The notes beneath the pieces were generated by a model. That model had not been told where the DNA came from. It made no database searches and saw nothing but the letters and a program-made list of their open reading frames with translations. A stretch of 64,000 bases of DNA from Snodgrassella alvi SCGC AB-598-O02 (lineage in GTDB: Bacteria > Pseudomonadota > Gammaproteobacteria > Burkholderiales > Neisseriaceae): NCBI GenBank assembly GCA_000725195.1, contig JAIL01000259.1, forward strand, positions 96,607 through 160,606. The letters are read 5' to 3'. The number at the start of each line of letters is the position of its first letter. The stretch's first letter is position 1. Of the stretch, positions 11,249 to 21,999 are shown in pieces. The position numbers and the translations under genes were made by a program.

Positions 11249-14032
11249 TTACACCTCCTGCTTCTTCAGAAAGCAGCCTGCCAGCAAAACATAAAACAAA
11301 CAAAATGCCAGCAATACTAGGTAATAATTAATAAAATCTACAAAGCCCAGTCCCTTAGTGAATCCACCCAAGCTTATCAGTTGATACCATGCGGTTGGAA
11401 AACCCCAGCCAATCCAGTAATTAATCCCAGTTAACGTAGACAGTGGATAAAGTAAACCAGAGAAATTTAAAGCAGGAATTAAAGATAAAATTGCCGAACC
11501 GAAAATAGCTGCTACTTGCGATTTGACAAAACTGGAAATCAGCAAGCCAAAAGCCGTAGCAGCACAAATCAGAGCTAATGCACCAATACTCATCGCCACA
11601 AAACTTCCCTGTACCGGTACGCCCAGCACCACTACAGCTAGCCAGACTAAAATCAGATAACTTAAAAAAGACACCACTACATAGGGTATTTGCTTACCAA
11701 CCAGAAATTGTCGCACTGATGCAGGAGAAGTATATAAGTTGGTAATTGATCCTATTTCACGTTCACGCACCACACCTAATGCCGTCATCATAACCGGAAT
11801 AAGCATCATGGCCATCATGATCATACCAGGGGTAATAGCATAAATACTTTTGAAATCCTGATTATAAGTATAACGCGGGGCAACACTTACTGATGGCTGC
11901 AGAGAAACAGGTAGACCACTGGCTCGCCATTGATCAGAACCATAATTCGTTAGAATTAATAGAATAAAACTTTTAATATTTTCGGTCATAAATGGCATTG
12001 TGCCATCAACGTAAAAACCGACTTCCGGTTTATTGCCACGTAATAAATCACGACCAAAATGTGGCGGAATGTCTATCACCAACCGTGCTTTGGAAACTTT
12101 CAAAGTTTCATCAATCTCATCGGCAGTGTGTAGATTTTCTGTAAAAGTAAAATAACGCGAACCGCGGAAATATTCCACCAATGCACGACTTTCTACCGTC
12201 TGATCTCGGTCTAGAACAGCAAACTTGACATGTTCAACATCAAAAGATACCGACCAAGCCGCCATCAGCATCAGAACTACCGGACCTAATAATGCAAAAA
12301 AAAGACGAATTTTATCGCGTAATAATTCTTTACCCTCCCTGACAGCAAAGGTCCACACCGTGCCAAACCAATAGCGTAAACTATCAGCATTATTACTGCT
12401 TGATGCTGAAACCTCGGTATTTTCTGTATCATTGGTTTTATTTTCCGCAGTGGCATTATTTTTATCAGTACCAGCCGCTTCTTCCAGATATTCAATAAAG
12501 GCTGTTTCTAAATCATCTGTATTTTTGTTTTCACACAGCTGCTTGGGCGTTCCAATTGCCAACACCCGACCCTGATGCATAAATGAAATACGATCACAAC
12601 GTTCCGCCTCATTCATAAAATGCGTAGATACAAAAATCGTGGTGCGATTGTCACGGGATAAATGCAACAAATGTTTCCAGAACATATCCCGAGCAATTGG
12701 ATCAACGCCTGATGTTGGTTCATCCAGAATCAAAACTTCCGGGTGATGCAAACAGGCGGCCGCCAGTTGTAATCGTTGACGTATCCCTAATGGCAAATCA
12801 CCCGGAGCAGTATCCCCAAAATCCACCAAGTCAAATTGCTGCAGGGATTCTTCTATTGCGGGGGATATTTGCGCATCATCCATTTGATAAAGACGTGCTG
12901 ATAACACCAAATTTTGCCGTACCGTTAACTCTTCATACAATGAGAACGATTGAGACATATAACCGATTTTCATGCGCGTTTTCATATCATTCGCATCAAC
13001 CGTATGCCCAAGTAACTTTGCCGAACCAGAACTAGCATCCAATAGTCCAGTTAACATTTTCATCGTTGTTGATTTACCACAGCCATTGGACCCCAGGAAA
13101 CCGAAAATTTCCCCGCGCTGGATCGTAAAACTAACATTATTAACGGCAATAAAATCACCAAATTGTTTGGTTAAATCTTTAGCTTCGATTGCTGGAGGAG
13201 CATCTTCTTCGGCGACAAATGGCGTTAGCTGCAAAGCCCCACCCTTATCCTGCTTAGTGGGTGGTAACAATTTAACATATGCTTCTTCCAGAGTATCAGT
13301 ATGTGTATCATCCAATACTTGTTGTGTCGGCGCATTAACAATCAGACGACCATCATCCATTGCCAGCAAATATTCAAACCGTTTAGCTTCATCAAAATAG
13401 GCTGTAGCTACAATCACCGTCATATCGGGATTTTCAGCGCGTAACTCGTCAATTAAAGACCAGAATTGGCGACGAGATAATGGATCAACACCAGTAGTGG
13501 GTTCATCCAAAATTAATAATTCCGGATTGTGTACCAGAGCACAACATAGACTAAGTTTCTGTTTCATACCGCCGGAAAGCTTACCGGCTGGTCGATCAGC
13601 AAATGGAGATAATCCGGTAGACTGTAATAATCTAGCAATACGTTGACGACGTACTGCGCCTCGCAGACCAAATAATCGTGCATGAAAGTCCACATTTTCA
13701 GTTACCGATAAAGTCGGATAAAGATTTTGCCCCAAACCTTGTGGCATAAATGCAATACGATGACTGAGTATTTTACGGCTGGATTTTTCAGCCATATTTC
13801 CATCAAATACCAGTACCTGACCGTGCTGAATAATCTTTACGCCAGCGATCAGCGACAGCAAAGTCGACTTACCTACGCCGTCAGGGCCAATTAGCCCCAC
13901 TGTCGCGCATCTTTTTATTTGTAACGAAACATCATTTAACGCAACAGTCTGCCCGTATTTATGTGAAACTCCACGCAGATCAACAGCCCACTCATTTTCC
14001 GAACCAGACTGCTGCCGAGATTGAGCATCCAT
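11249..14032 (-). CDS. fused ABC ATPase / ABC-2 permease (RbbA/YhiH-like)
   Basis: Large fusion (927 aa) of two nucleotide-binding domains and one ABC-2 permease. NBD1 has Walker A GPDGVGKST (about 53-61), signature LSGGMKQK and Walker B LLILDEPTTG. NBD2 has Walker A GSNGCGKST, a degenerate signature LPLGIRQR and Walker B VLILDEPTSG. A Thr/Asn/Glu-rich linker precedes the permease, which contains VVREREIGSITNLYTSPAS. This order is that of E. coli RbbA, encoded between yhiI and yhhJ, matching this operon. It most likely drives export of a drug, dye or lipid-like compound. A ribosome-associated ATPase role reported for RbbA cannot be judged here. Confidence 0.88.
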   Translation of the reverse strand: MDAQSRQQSGSENEWAVDLRGVSHKYGQTVALNDVSLQIKRCATVGLIGPDGVGKSTLLSLIAGVKIIQHGQVLVFDGNMAEKSSRKILSHRIAFMPQGLGQNLYPTLSVTENVDFHARLFGLRGAVRRQRIARLLQSTGLSPFADRPAGKLSGGMKQKLSLCCALVHNPELLILDEPTTGVDPLSRRQFWSLIDELRAENPDMTVIVATAYFDEAKRFEYLLAMDDGRLIVNAPTQQVLDDTHTDTLEEAYVKLLPPTKQDKGGALQLTPFVAEEDAPPAIEAKDLTKQFGDFIAVNNVSFTIQRGEIFGFLGSNGCGKSTTMKMLTGLLDASSGSAKLLGHTVDANDMKTRMKIGYMSQSFSLYEELTVRQNLVLSARLYQMDDAQISPAIEESLQQFDLVDFGDTAPGDLPLGIRQRLQLAAACLHHPEVLILDEPTSGVDPIARDMFWKHLLHLSRDNRTTIFVSTHFMNEAERCDRISFMHQGRVLAIGTPKQLCENKNTDDLETAFIEYLEEAAGTDKNNATAENKTNDTENTEVSASSSNNADSLRYWFGTVWTFAVREGKELLRDKIRLFFALLGPVVLMLMAAWSVSFDVEHVKFAVLDRDQTVESRALVEYFRGSRYFTFTENLHTADEIDETLKVSKARLVIDIPPHFGRDLLRGNKPEVGFYVDGTMPFMTENIKSFILLILTNYGSDQWRASGLPVSLQPSVSVAPRYTYNQDFKSIYAITPGMIMMAMMLIPVMMTALGVVREREIGSITNLYTSPASVRQFLVGKQIPYVVVSFLSYLILVWLAVVVLGVPVQGSFVAMSIGALALICAATAFGLLISSFVKSQVAAIFGSAILSLIPALNFSGLLYPLSTLTGINYWIGWGFPTAWYQLISLGGFTKGLGFVDFINYYLVLLAFCLFYVLLAGCFLKKQEV

Positions 14033-14034
14033 AA

Positions 14035-15033
14035 TTAACTGCCTTTAGCTGCTTGAGTTACCTTCGGCAAAACCACCTGCCATTGTTTAGGCCATTGCTT
14101 ATTGTTATCGATTCGAATATAGCCATTACCAGTCATACCACCTTTAAGCAAACCACTGTAACGTAAAGCTAAATCTGCTGATATTCTTAATTTAACCTTA
14201 TACATCAGCTTTTGACGTTGATTGGAAGTTTCAACATATTTAGGGGTAAATTGTGCGTTTGCATCGATAAAATTAACTGTGGCAGGCCAGACAGCATCCA
14301 TACCATCCAGAATAATTCTAGCTTCATCTCCCAGCTTTAATTTACCTATCGTATCAGTTGGTAAAAATATCGATAGCGTGACATCACTAGGATCCAGAAT
14401 GGTTATTACCTTACTACCTTCGCCCAAAACATTTCCAGCTTCAGCAATTCGATATTCCACTCGACCATCTTTAGGTGCTTTAATGACCATATCATTATTA
14501 GCTGAACTGGTTGCATCGATCTGTGCCTGAGCCTGCTTTACCGCTGCTAAAGCTTCCGAACGTGCTGCCTGAGCTGCTTTCACTCGGGCAATAGCACTAT
14601 CACGCTCGGCCAATCTTCTTTTTACTTCAGGAAAAGAAACCAACTCATCTGATTTAAGACGGTTAGCGTTATCTAAATCCATTTGAGCTACTTTATGTAC
14701 CTGTTTCTGAGCAGCAATTTCAGCTTCAGCTCGGGCTACCGTTTCTTCTGCACGCTGTTTATCAGCAATGGCAGCAGCTAATCTACTGCTGGTTTGATCA
14801 GAAGATAATTCCGCTAAAACCTGATCCTTTTTAACGATATCCCCTTCATCAACCATAATGCCTGTGACTCTTCCAGCATACAAAGTTGCTACATCCAGAC
14901 GTTTAAGCTCCATCCGTCCATTGCCACCAACAAAACCATCAGGCAAATCAGCACGATTACGCATATTTACCCAGACAGCCACACCTGCTAACAACGCTAT
15001 AATCACCAAAAACAACAACCACTTTTTTTTCAT
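14035..15033 (-). CDS. HlyD-family membrane fusion protein (YhiI-like)
   Basis: Periplasmic adaptor (332 aa) linking the inner-membrane ABC exporter to the NodT channel. It has an N-terminal signal anchor (WLLFLVIIALLAGVAVWV) and a biotinyl-lipoyl-like half-motif around GRVTGIMVDEGDIVKKDQVLAEL. An alpha-helical hairpin rich in Ala/Glu/Gln follows (about 75-165), then a second lipoyl half (IKAPKDGRVEYRIAEAGNVL) and a beta-barrel. It is the first gene of a tight leftward operon with only 2 bp before the next gene. The promoter must lie in 15034-15821. Confidence 0.88.
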   Translation of the reverse strand: MKKKWLLFLVIIALLAGVAVWVNMRNRADLPDGFVGGNGRMELKRLDVATLYAGRVTGIMVDEGDIVKKDQVLAELSSDQTSSRLAAAIADKQRAEETVARAEAEIAAQKQVHKVAQMDLDNANRLKSDELVSFPEVKRRLAERDSAIARVKAAQAARSEALAAVKQAQAQIDATSSANNDMVIKAPKDGRVEYRIAEAGNVLGEGSKVITILDPSDVTLSIFLPTDTIGKLKLGDEARIILDGMDAVWPATVNFIDANAQFTPKYVETSNQRQKLMYKVKLRISADLALRYSGLLKGGMTGNGYIRIDNNKQWPKQWQVVLPKVTQAAKGS

Positions 15034-15821
15034 AAGTCTATTCCCGATTGCAACAACAGCTCGTTAGAATGCCATTTAAAGTACTTAAAGCTTTGAAAAA
15101 TTTAACACCTTACCTTCATATAAACAAACAAATAACACAAATTTACTCTAAATGTTGTAAGGAGTCCGAATTAAAAATTAATTAAAACAATCTCAAATTT
15201 AGCCCCTTATTCTTATATCTTATTTTCATAATTATTTTCTTAATCATTTGAAACTTTTAAATCAAGAACGTACTGAAATCATTCCCTACTCATACAATTT
15301 TCAATTTCTCCCATAATGATTTGTTTACTAAATTTTTCTTAGCATACTCTAATAAATGAGCTTTAATAAGGAAAATATCTATATACATAAATTAATATGC
15401 GAAACTGTATAAAATATATCATATGTTTATTACTATTAACCAAAATCAAAACAAACAAATATCATATTTACATTGAAAAAGTTGCTTACATTACCAAACT
15501 AATAACAATGCAATTAAATTCTCATTTAAATTCCCTGCAAAAATGAACAGCTAATTCTTGAATTTATTGTTAGACAAAATAAAATAATCTAACTAAACAA
15601 AAAATTGCTTAAATCATAATAATAAATGTTGTCTAATCAAAATATTATCAACATCGATTAATCATTAAATAAACATTTAAATGAATCGGAAACACTAATC
15701 TTTCATTACTTTCACTAATACAAACTGCAAATTGAATGACCTTAACAATTTCAACTAAGAATTGATATCACTTGTCATTTAGTTTTTTTTTACCGACAAT
15801 CAGAACATTATTATTAAAGAA
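15034..15821. other. long gene-free region with repeated TTGTCTAAT-type motifs
   Basis: Nearly 790 bp of very AT-rich DNA between divergently transcribed operons, with no supported gene. Near its right end are a TTGTTAGACAA palindrome (about 15568-15578) and a TTGTCTAAT box (about 15631-15639). A related ATTAGACAA box occurs between the next gene and ilvB. The boxes may be sites for a shared regulator. The function is inferred only. Confidence 0.4.
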
Positions 15822-16706
15822 ATGACGACTATGATCATTGTAATGCAACGTCAGGCCAGCGAAATCGAGATAAATCAGGTAGTGCAGTTTATCCATCAGC
15901 GTGGTTTAACAGAACATATTTCCAGAGGTAAAGAGCGTACGATCATCGGAGCAGTTGGAGATGAACGCGTATTTCAGCCTAGAGAACTGGAAGCACTTAG
16001 CGGAGTGGAAAAAGCGATGCGCGTTGTTCAGGACTGGCGCATCATTAGCCGTGAGATACAACCCGAAAATACCGTCATTACAGTTCGCGCCTTTCCATTT
16101 GGTGCAGGTCAAACTCAATTTGTTTCCACGGTCATGCCAGATCATAAACTACCTAATAGTAACAGCATCTTTATTGACCCTTTTTACCAAAGTCCTTCGC
16201 CTTACACTATCAATCACAAGAATAGTCAGCAACAACAACTTAGCAACATGCAGCAGCAAATCAAATTGGCACACCAAAATAATAAACCGGTATGGTTGAG
16301 AATCAGAGATGTGCGACAGCTTGAACATGCATTACAAGCTGAGGCAGACATCATTTATCTTGGTGGAGAATTAATGTCTAATCAAACCTTGCTGGATGAA
16401 GTGGGCTATCTCAACGTTCCAGTAGTACTGTGTAAGGATAAACATCATCAAATCGATGATTGGCTGATCGCTGCCGAACATATTGCTTTAAAAGGTAATC
16501 ACCATATCATGCTGGGTGAAGCTGGTACATTGAGTCTTGAACGAAATGCACCATATCGACTGGATATAGAAGCCATTGTTAAAGCCAAAAAAATCACCCA
16601 TCTACCTATAGTGGCTAATATTTCTCACCTTGCACATGCTTATATGGACAAATCCACCCTTCTGGCTTTAGCTAAAGCCGCCGGAGCTGATATTATCATT
16701 CAATAA
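15822..16706 (+). CDS. DAHP-synthase-like protein lacking catalytic residues
   Basis: Divergent homologue (294 aa) of the AroF/AroG-like 3-deoxy-7-phosphoheptulonate synthase found in Gram-positives and Thermotoga. Residues 4-95 match the ferredoxin-like N-terminal regulatory domain (MIIVMQ, HISRGKERTIIGAVGD, ISREIQPENTVITVR). The later part resembles a shortened barrel (DIIYLGGELMSNQTLLDEVGYLNVPVVLCKD, then KITHLPIVANISHLAHAY). The GPCS strand with the metal-binding Cys is absent. The C-terminal Glu and Asp ligands are also missing because the protein stops at GADIIIQ, and DPSH reads NISH. Canonical catalysis looks impossible. It may be a regulatory remnant or have a new role. It sits about 390 bp upstream of ilvB on the same strand. 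An ATG at 15831 (MIIVMQ) is an alternative start. Confidence 0.7.
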   Translation: MTTMIIVMQRQASEIEINQVVQFIHQRGLTEHISRGKERTIIGAVGDERVFQPRELEALSGVEKAMRVVQDWRIISREIQPENTVITVRAFPFGAGQTQFVSTVMPDHKLPNSNSIFIDPFYQSPSPYTINHKNSQQQQLSNMQQQIKLAHQNNKPVWLRIRDVRQLEHALQAEADIIYLGGELMSNQTLLDEVGYLNVPVVLCKDKHHQIDDWLIAAEHIALKGNHHIMLGEAGTLSLERNAPYRLDIEAIVKAKKITHLPIVANISHLAHAYMDKSTLLALAKAAGADIIIQ

Positions 16707-17096
16707 ATACAGACAACTTGTCCAAATTCACAAAATTGTCAAATACAAACAAATTTATTTAAATTAGACAAACAAAAATAATTTATCCAAAATTATTGTC
16801 CAAAATAAACACATCATTTCATAATTTTGTTGTTTTTTGGATATAAATTGCATTTATAACATTAAAAAAAACTAAATATTCACACTTTAACGCTTGATTA
16901 ACACAGTTTACTGTTTTATTGTAGCTACTTGTTTAACCAACCCAACCTGCTAATCCGACTATCGGATACCGTTTCAATAGAGCATCACAATATATGCATT
17001 CGCGTACCCTAAATCGTTGTCTGCATATATTAGTCTTACCAGACAAAGATGCGTTGGTTCAGTATCAGTTGGACTACATGACTATAAGAGGTTTAT
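16707..17096 (+). promoter_or_regulatory. ilvB upstream/leader region
   Basis: 390 bp upstream of the ilvBHC operon. The first half carries several TTGTC/GACAA elements (16720-16800), including ATTAGACAA. The second half has a 10-bp inverted repeat, AATATATGCA at 16989-16998 and TGCATATATT at 17022-17031, separated by 23 nt. It could be an mRNA hairpin or an operator. An overlapping short frame from 16995 (MHSRTLNRCLHILVLP...) is not strikingly rich in Ile, Val or Leu, so classical attenuation is not supported. An AAGAGG box precedes the ilvB start by about 5 bp. Confidence 0.45.
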
Positions 17097-18869
17097 ATGC
17101 AATTATCAGGAGCTCAGATCCTAGTCCAGAGTCTCAAAGCTGAAAATGTAGAATATGTTTTCGGTTATCCGGGAGGAGCGGTCATTGAGATTTATGACGC
17201 TATCTTTCAGTTAAAAAAATTCCATCACGTACTGGTGCGCCATGAACAGGCAGCCGTACATGCGGCCGATGCCTATTCACGGTCAAGTAACGGAGAAAAA
17301 ATAGGGGTAGCCTTAGTGACATCAGGCCCCGGTGCCACCAATGCCATCACTGGCATTGCCACTGCTAATTCAGACTCCGTTCCCCTTGTTGTCATATCAG
17401 GACAAGTCGGAACACCGGCCATCGGTACCGATGCTTTTCAGGAAGTCGATACCATTGGTATTAGTCGTCCTTGTGTCAAACATAATTTTCTTGTCACCCA
17501 CGTTAACGATCTAGCCAAAACAATTAAAAAAGCTTTTCAGCTGGCACGCACCGGTCGTCCCGGTGTTGTAGTGATTGATGTACCTAAAGATGTCACCCAA
17601 GCGATGGCCAAATTCAGCTATCCTCAGGAAGATATCAACATCCGTTCCTACCAGCCTATTACACATGGTCATACCGGTCAGATCAAAAAAGCTGTGCAGG
17701 TTTTAGCAGCAGCAAAAAGACCGATTGTTCTTTATGGTGGAGGAGCCATACTCTCCAATGCCAGTGAAATCCTTACCGATTTTATTCAGCACACCGGCAC
17801 ACCTTGTGCCAGTACATTAATGGGATTAGGTGCGTTTCCTTCAACCAGTAAACAATTTCTGGGTATGGTCGGCATGCATGGCAGCTATGAAGCCAATTTG
17901 GCTTTACAAAATGCTGACGTTGTTGTTATTGCCGGCGCACGTTTAGATGACAGGGTAATTTCTGTTCCAGAAAAATTCACCAATGATGGTAAAAAAATAA
18001 TTCACATTGATATTGATCCGTCCAGCATTGCTAAACGCGTAAAAGTGGATGTACCTATTGTCGGTGACGTTAAAAATGTCTTAATCGATATGTTGGCATT
18101 ATGGCAAAAGCAAAATCTTGCTTTTAATAACAATGCATTAGAGAAATGGTGGAAAACCATAGAAAACTGGCGTAGCGCAAACAGTTTCTGGTATGACAAC
18201 ACTGGTGAAACCATCAAGCCACAATTTGTTATTGCCACACTAGCAAAAATCACCGCTAATAATGCCATTGTTACTTCTGATGTTGGACAACATCAAATGT
18301 TTGCTGCTCAGCATTATCCCTTTATTCGACCAAGACAATGGCTCAATTCCGGTGGTCTGGGTACCATGGGCGTTGGTCTGCCCTATGCAATGGGGGCCAA
18401 ACTGGCTAATCCTAAAGAAGATGTGTTTTGTATTACCGGTGAAGGTTCCATTCAAATGAACATACAGGAGCTTTCCACCTGCTATCAGTACCGATTGCCC
18501 ATCAAAGTGATTAATCTTAACAATGGCTTTCTTGGCATGGTGCGTCAATGGCAAGAGCTCTATTACGAAAACCGCTATTCCGAAACCTATATGGACTCTT
18601 TACCGGACTTTGTCCGCCTGGCCGAAGCTTATGGTCACGTTGGAATCAGAGTTGAAAAATCATCTGATGTAGAAGGCGCGCTCAGAGAAGCGATTGCGCT
18701 CAAAGATCGATTAGTTTTTATGGATTTCATCACTGACCGTACCCAAAATGTTCTACCAATGGTAGGTAATGGTAAAGGACTGGACGAAATGGTTTTACCG
18801 CAGCACATGCAAACAAATATCTCCAGTAATGCCCATGACCATGCTGACAAAAAAGGGAGCATATCATGA
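17097..18869 (+). CDS. ilvB: acetolactate synthase large subunit
   Basis: Catalytic subunit of acetohydroxyacid synthase (590 aa), the ThDP/FAD/Mg enzyme that makes acetolactate or acetohydroxybutyrate as the first common step of branched-chain amino acid synthesis. The ThDP domain shows GYPGGAVIEIYD and the catalytic Glu in RHEQAAVHAADAY. The C-terminal metal/ThDP motif is GEGSIQMNIQELSTC...NLNNGFLGMVRQW. The stop overlaps the ilvH start by 4 nt (ATGA), so the subunits are translationally coupled. It is also known as ilvI or ilvG in other species. Confidence 0.97.
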   Translation: MQLSGAQILVQSLKAENVEYVFGYPGGAVIEIYDAIFQLKKFHHVLVRHEQAAVHAADAYSRSSNGEKIGVALVTSGPGATNAITGIATANSDSVPLVVISGQVGTPAIGTDAFQEVDTIGISRPCVKHNFLVTHVNDLAKTIKKAFQLARTGRPGVVVIDVPKDVTQAMAKFSYPQEDINIRSYQPITHGHTGQIKKAVQVLAAAKRPIVLYGGGAILSNASEILTDFIQHTGTPCASTLMGLGAFPSTSKQFLGMVGMHGSYEANLALQNADVVVIAGARLDDRVISVPEKFTNDGKKIIHIDIDPSSIAKRVKVDVPIVGDVKNVLIDMLALWQKQNLAFNNNALEKWWKTIENWRSANSFWYDNTGETIKPQFVIATLAKITANNAIVTSDVGQHQMFAAQHYPFIRPRQWLNSGGLGTMGVGLPYAMGAKLANPKEDVFCITGEGSIQMNIQELSTCYQYRLPIKVINLNNGFLGMVRQWQELYYENRYSETYMDSLPDFVRLAEAYGHVGIRVEKSSDVEGALREAIALKDRLVFMDFITDRTQNVLPMVGNGKGLDEMVLPQHMQTNISSNAHDHADKKGSIS

Positions 18870-19357
18870 GACACATATTATCTATCCTAATGGAAAATCA
18901 GTCAGGTGCCATGAGCAGAATAGTAGGACTTTTCTCAGCCAGAGCATATAACATTGATTCATTATCAGTTTCTCCAACTGAAGATAAAACTTTATCACGC
19001 ATGACCATCGTGACACATGGTGAAGACAAAGTTATTGAGCAGATTACCAAACAGCTGAACAAATTGATTGAAGTCATCAAAGTTATTGATCTGAACGATA
19101 GCCAATTTGTAGAACGTGAACTAATGCTGGTGAAATTACGTGCCACCGGTAAAGATCGGGACGAAATACTGCGCCTGACTGATATATTCCGTGGTCAAAT
19201 CGTCGACGTTACCGACAAAACCTATACCGTCGAAATAACCGGCACCAGTAACAAGCTCGATGCTTTTTTAGAAAATACCGGTAAAAGTATTATCTTAGAA
19301 ACGGTGCGCACCGGAGCAGCAGGCATTGGTCGAGGGGAACGCATGCTTCGGATCTGA
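18866..19357 (+). CDS. ilvH: acetolactate synthase small regulatory subunit
   Basis: Regulatory subunit (163 aa) of acetohydroxyacid synthase, giving valine feedback control. An ACT domain opens the protein (HILSILMENQSGAMSRIVGLFSARAYNIDSL) and the usual C-terminal domain follows, ending near GRGERMLRI. The length equals E. coli IlvH. Its ATG overlaps the ilvB stop codon, and ilvC follows after 79 bp. Some genomes use the symbol ilvN. Confidence 0.96.
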   Translation: MRHILSILMENQSGAMSRIVGLFSARAYNIDSLSVSPTEDKTLSRMTIVTHGEDKVIEQITKQLNKLIEVIKVIDLNDSQFVERELMLVKLRATGKDRDEILRLTDIFRGQIVDVTDKTYTVEITGTSNKLDAFLENTGKSIILETVRTGAAGIGRGERMLRI

Positions 19358-19427
19358 TTGAATATCAGATATCACCAAATTGTACCGTAATATCCCTCAT
19401 CTAAGTAAAGACAAACAATTTAACTAA

Positions 19428-20453
<1,026 letters not shown>

Positions 20454-20486
20454 GCTGGAACAATATTTGAAATAGAAAATTAAGTT

Positions 20487-20520
20487 AAAAGCTTGTGTGT
20501 TTCGATATACAAGCTTTTTT
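20487..20520 (+). terminator. rho-independent terminator after ilvC
   Basis: Stem AAAAGCTTGT / ACAAGCTTTT with a loop of about 12 nt and a run of six T. It lies 34 bp after the ilvC stop and ends the ilvBHC transcript. Confidence 0.8.
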
Positions 20521-20537
20521 CACCCTAGAGATTTAAT

Positions 20538-21869
20538 ATGACAACAACATCTATGCAAACTACTGTCAATACCATAAATAATTCGGCATCCAAAGTAGCT
20601 ATTGCCAGTTTAATTGGTACTGCAGTCGAATTTTATGATTTTTATATCTACGGTTTGGCCGCCGCCTTAGTGCTCGGTTCACTGTTTTTTCCGAAAGGTG
20701 ATCCTTCATTGGCCGTAATGGCTTCATTTCTCACCTTTGGTATCGCCTTTGTAGCCCGACCAATTGGCGCAGCCTTATTTGGTCATTTTGGTGATAAAGT
20801 TGGCCGGAAAACTACCCTCATTGCCTCCCTGCTTATTATGGGAATCAGCACAACCCTAATTGGTCTGTTACCTACTTATCAGCAAGCTGGTATCATCGCC
20901 CCGATTTTATTATGTATACTGCGCTTTTGTCAGGGTTTGGGTTTAGGTGGTGAATGGGGTGGCGCAGCCCTGCTGGCAACTGAAAACGCGCCCAAAGGCA
21001 AACGCGCATTATTCGCGATGTTTCCGCAAATCGGTCCTCCTATTGGCTTTATTGCTGCCAGCCTAATCTTTATCCTGTTATCCAAAATGCTAACCGCCGA
21101 ACAAATGATGTCATGGGGTTGGCGTATCCCCTTCATTCTCAGTATCGTACTGGTAGGGGTTGGTATGTATGTACGAATGTCCATCATTGAAAGCCATGCA
21201 TTTCGCAACATGGTAGCCAAACAAACGCAAGCTAAAGTGCCATTAGCAAGTACCGTGCGTCAACATTATAAACAGCTTATCCTTGGTTCACTGGCTGCCA
21301 TGTCCTGTTTTACCCTGTTCTTTCTGACTACAGTCTTTTCATTACAATATGCAACCACCCAACACCCGTGGCAAACTGCACCATTGTTTAATAAAATTGA
21401 TTACCTCAGTATGTTAATGGGCGCTATTGTTTTCATGGCTATAGCTTCACCTATATCAGCATGGTTATCTGATCGCATCGGTCGCCGCCCTATTTTCCTG
21501 ATTGGTGGTGTAGCAACCATGGCTATTGGCTACTATTTTGGAGATTTAATTAATTCAACCGATATCACCACTGCTGCCATATTTTTGTCATCAGCATTAT
21601 TTATTATGGGCATATTATGGACACCATTAGCTGCTTTTTTGCCCGAAATATTTCCAACCAATGTACGTTATACTGGCGCTGCAATATCTTTCAGCTTTGG
21701 TGGCATTCTTGGTGGCTCGTTAACGCCCTACGCAGCAGCTTCAATGGTAAGAGATTTTGGTACCATGGGCACCACATATATAGGTTGGTTCTTAATGCTT
21801 TCTTGTGGCTTAAGTATGCTTGCTGTAGTGCTATTACCAGAAACGCATAAACAGGAACTGGAACATTAA
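20538..21869 (+). CDS. MHS-family MFS transporter
   Basis: Twelve-helix transporter (443 aa) of the metabolite:H+ symporter family (relatives ProP, ShiA, KgtP, citrate carriers). Family marks are the start ASLIGTAVEFYDFYIYGLAAALV, the loop-2/3 motif GHFGDKVGRKTTL, the MHS signature RFCQGLGLGGEWGGAALLATENAP and the second-half SDRIGRRP. It begins only 18 bp after the ilvC terminator and is followed by its own terminator. The substrate cannot be read from sequence; a dicarboxylate, shikimate or betaine-like solute is likely. Confidence 0.87.
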   Translation: MTTTSMQTTVNTINNSASKVAIASLIGTAVEFYDFYIYGLAAALVLGSLFFPKGDPSLAVMASFLTFGIAFVARPIGAALFGHFGDKVGRKTTLIASLLIMGISTTLIGLLPTYQQAGIIAPILLCILRFCQGLGLGGEWGGAALLATENAPKGKRALFAMFPQIGPPIGFIAASLIFILLSKMLTAEQMMSWGWRIPFILSIVLVGVGMYVRMSIIESHAFRNMVAKQTQAKVPLASTVRQHYKQLILGSLAAMSCFTLFFLTTVFSLQYATTQHPWQTAPLFNKIDYLSMLMGAIVFMAIASPISAWLSDRIGRRPIFLIGGVATMAIGYYFGDLINSTDITTAAIFLSSALFIMGILWTPLAAFLPEIFPTNVRYTGAAISFSFGGILGGSLTPYAAASMVRDFGTMGTTYIGWFLMLSCGLSMLAVVLLPETHKQELEH

Positions 21870-21876
21870 CCCTGAT

Positions 21877-21907
21877 AAAAAAACCGATTATCACAATCGG
21901 TTTTTTT
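21877..21907 (+). terminator. rho-independent terminator after the MHS transporter
   Basis: Stem AAAAACCGATT / AATCGGTTTTT with a short ATCAC loop and a tail of T residues, just after the transporter stop codon. It can act in both directions. Confidence 0.85.
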
Positions 21908-21999
21908 ATTAACTTGTCTGATTCAACAATACCAATCATCTCATTAATGGCAACTTTCTGATAAAATAAACACTCATCATCGATTACCGCATAACCATC

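Noticed and set aside
11272..11284. DNA uptake sequence (AAGCAGCCTG near a Kingella-type dialect)
   Set aside because: Seen once, inside a coding region, with no inverted partner. A real uptake sequence should recur many times in 64 kb.
16995..17140. ilvB leader peptide with attenuation
   Set aside because: The frame overlaps ilvB and has scattered Leu/Ile/Val only, with no codon run and no terminator-type hairpin followed by T residues.
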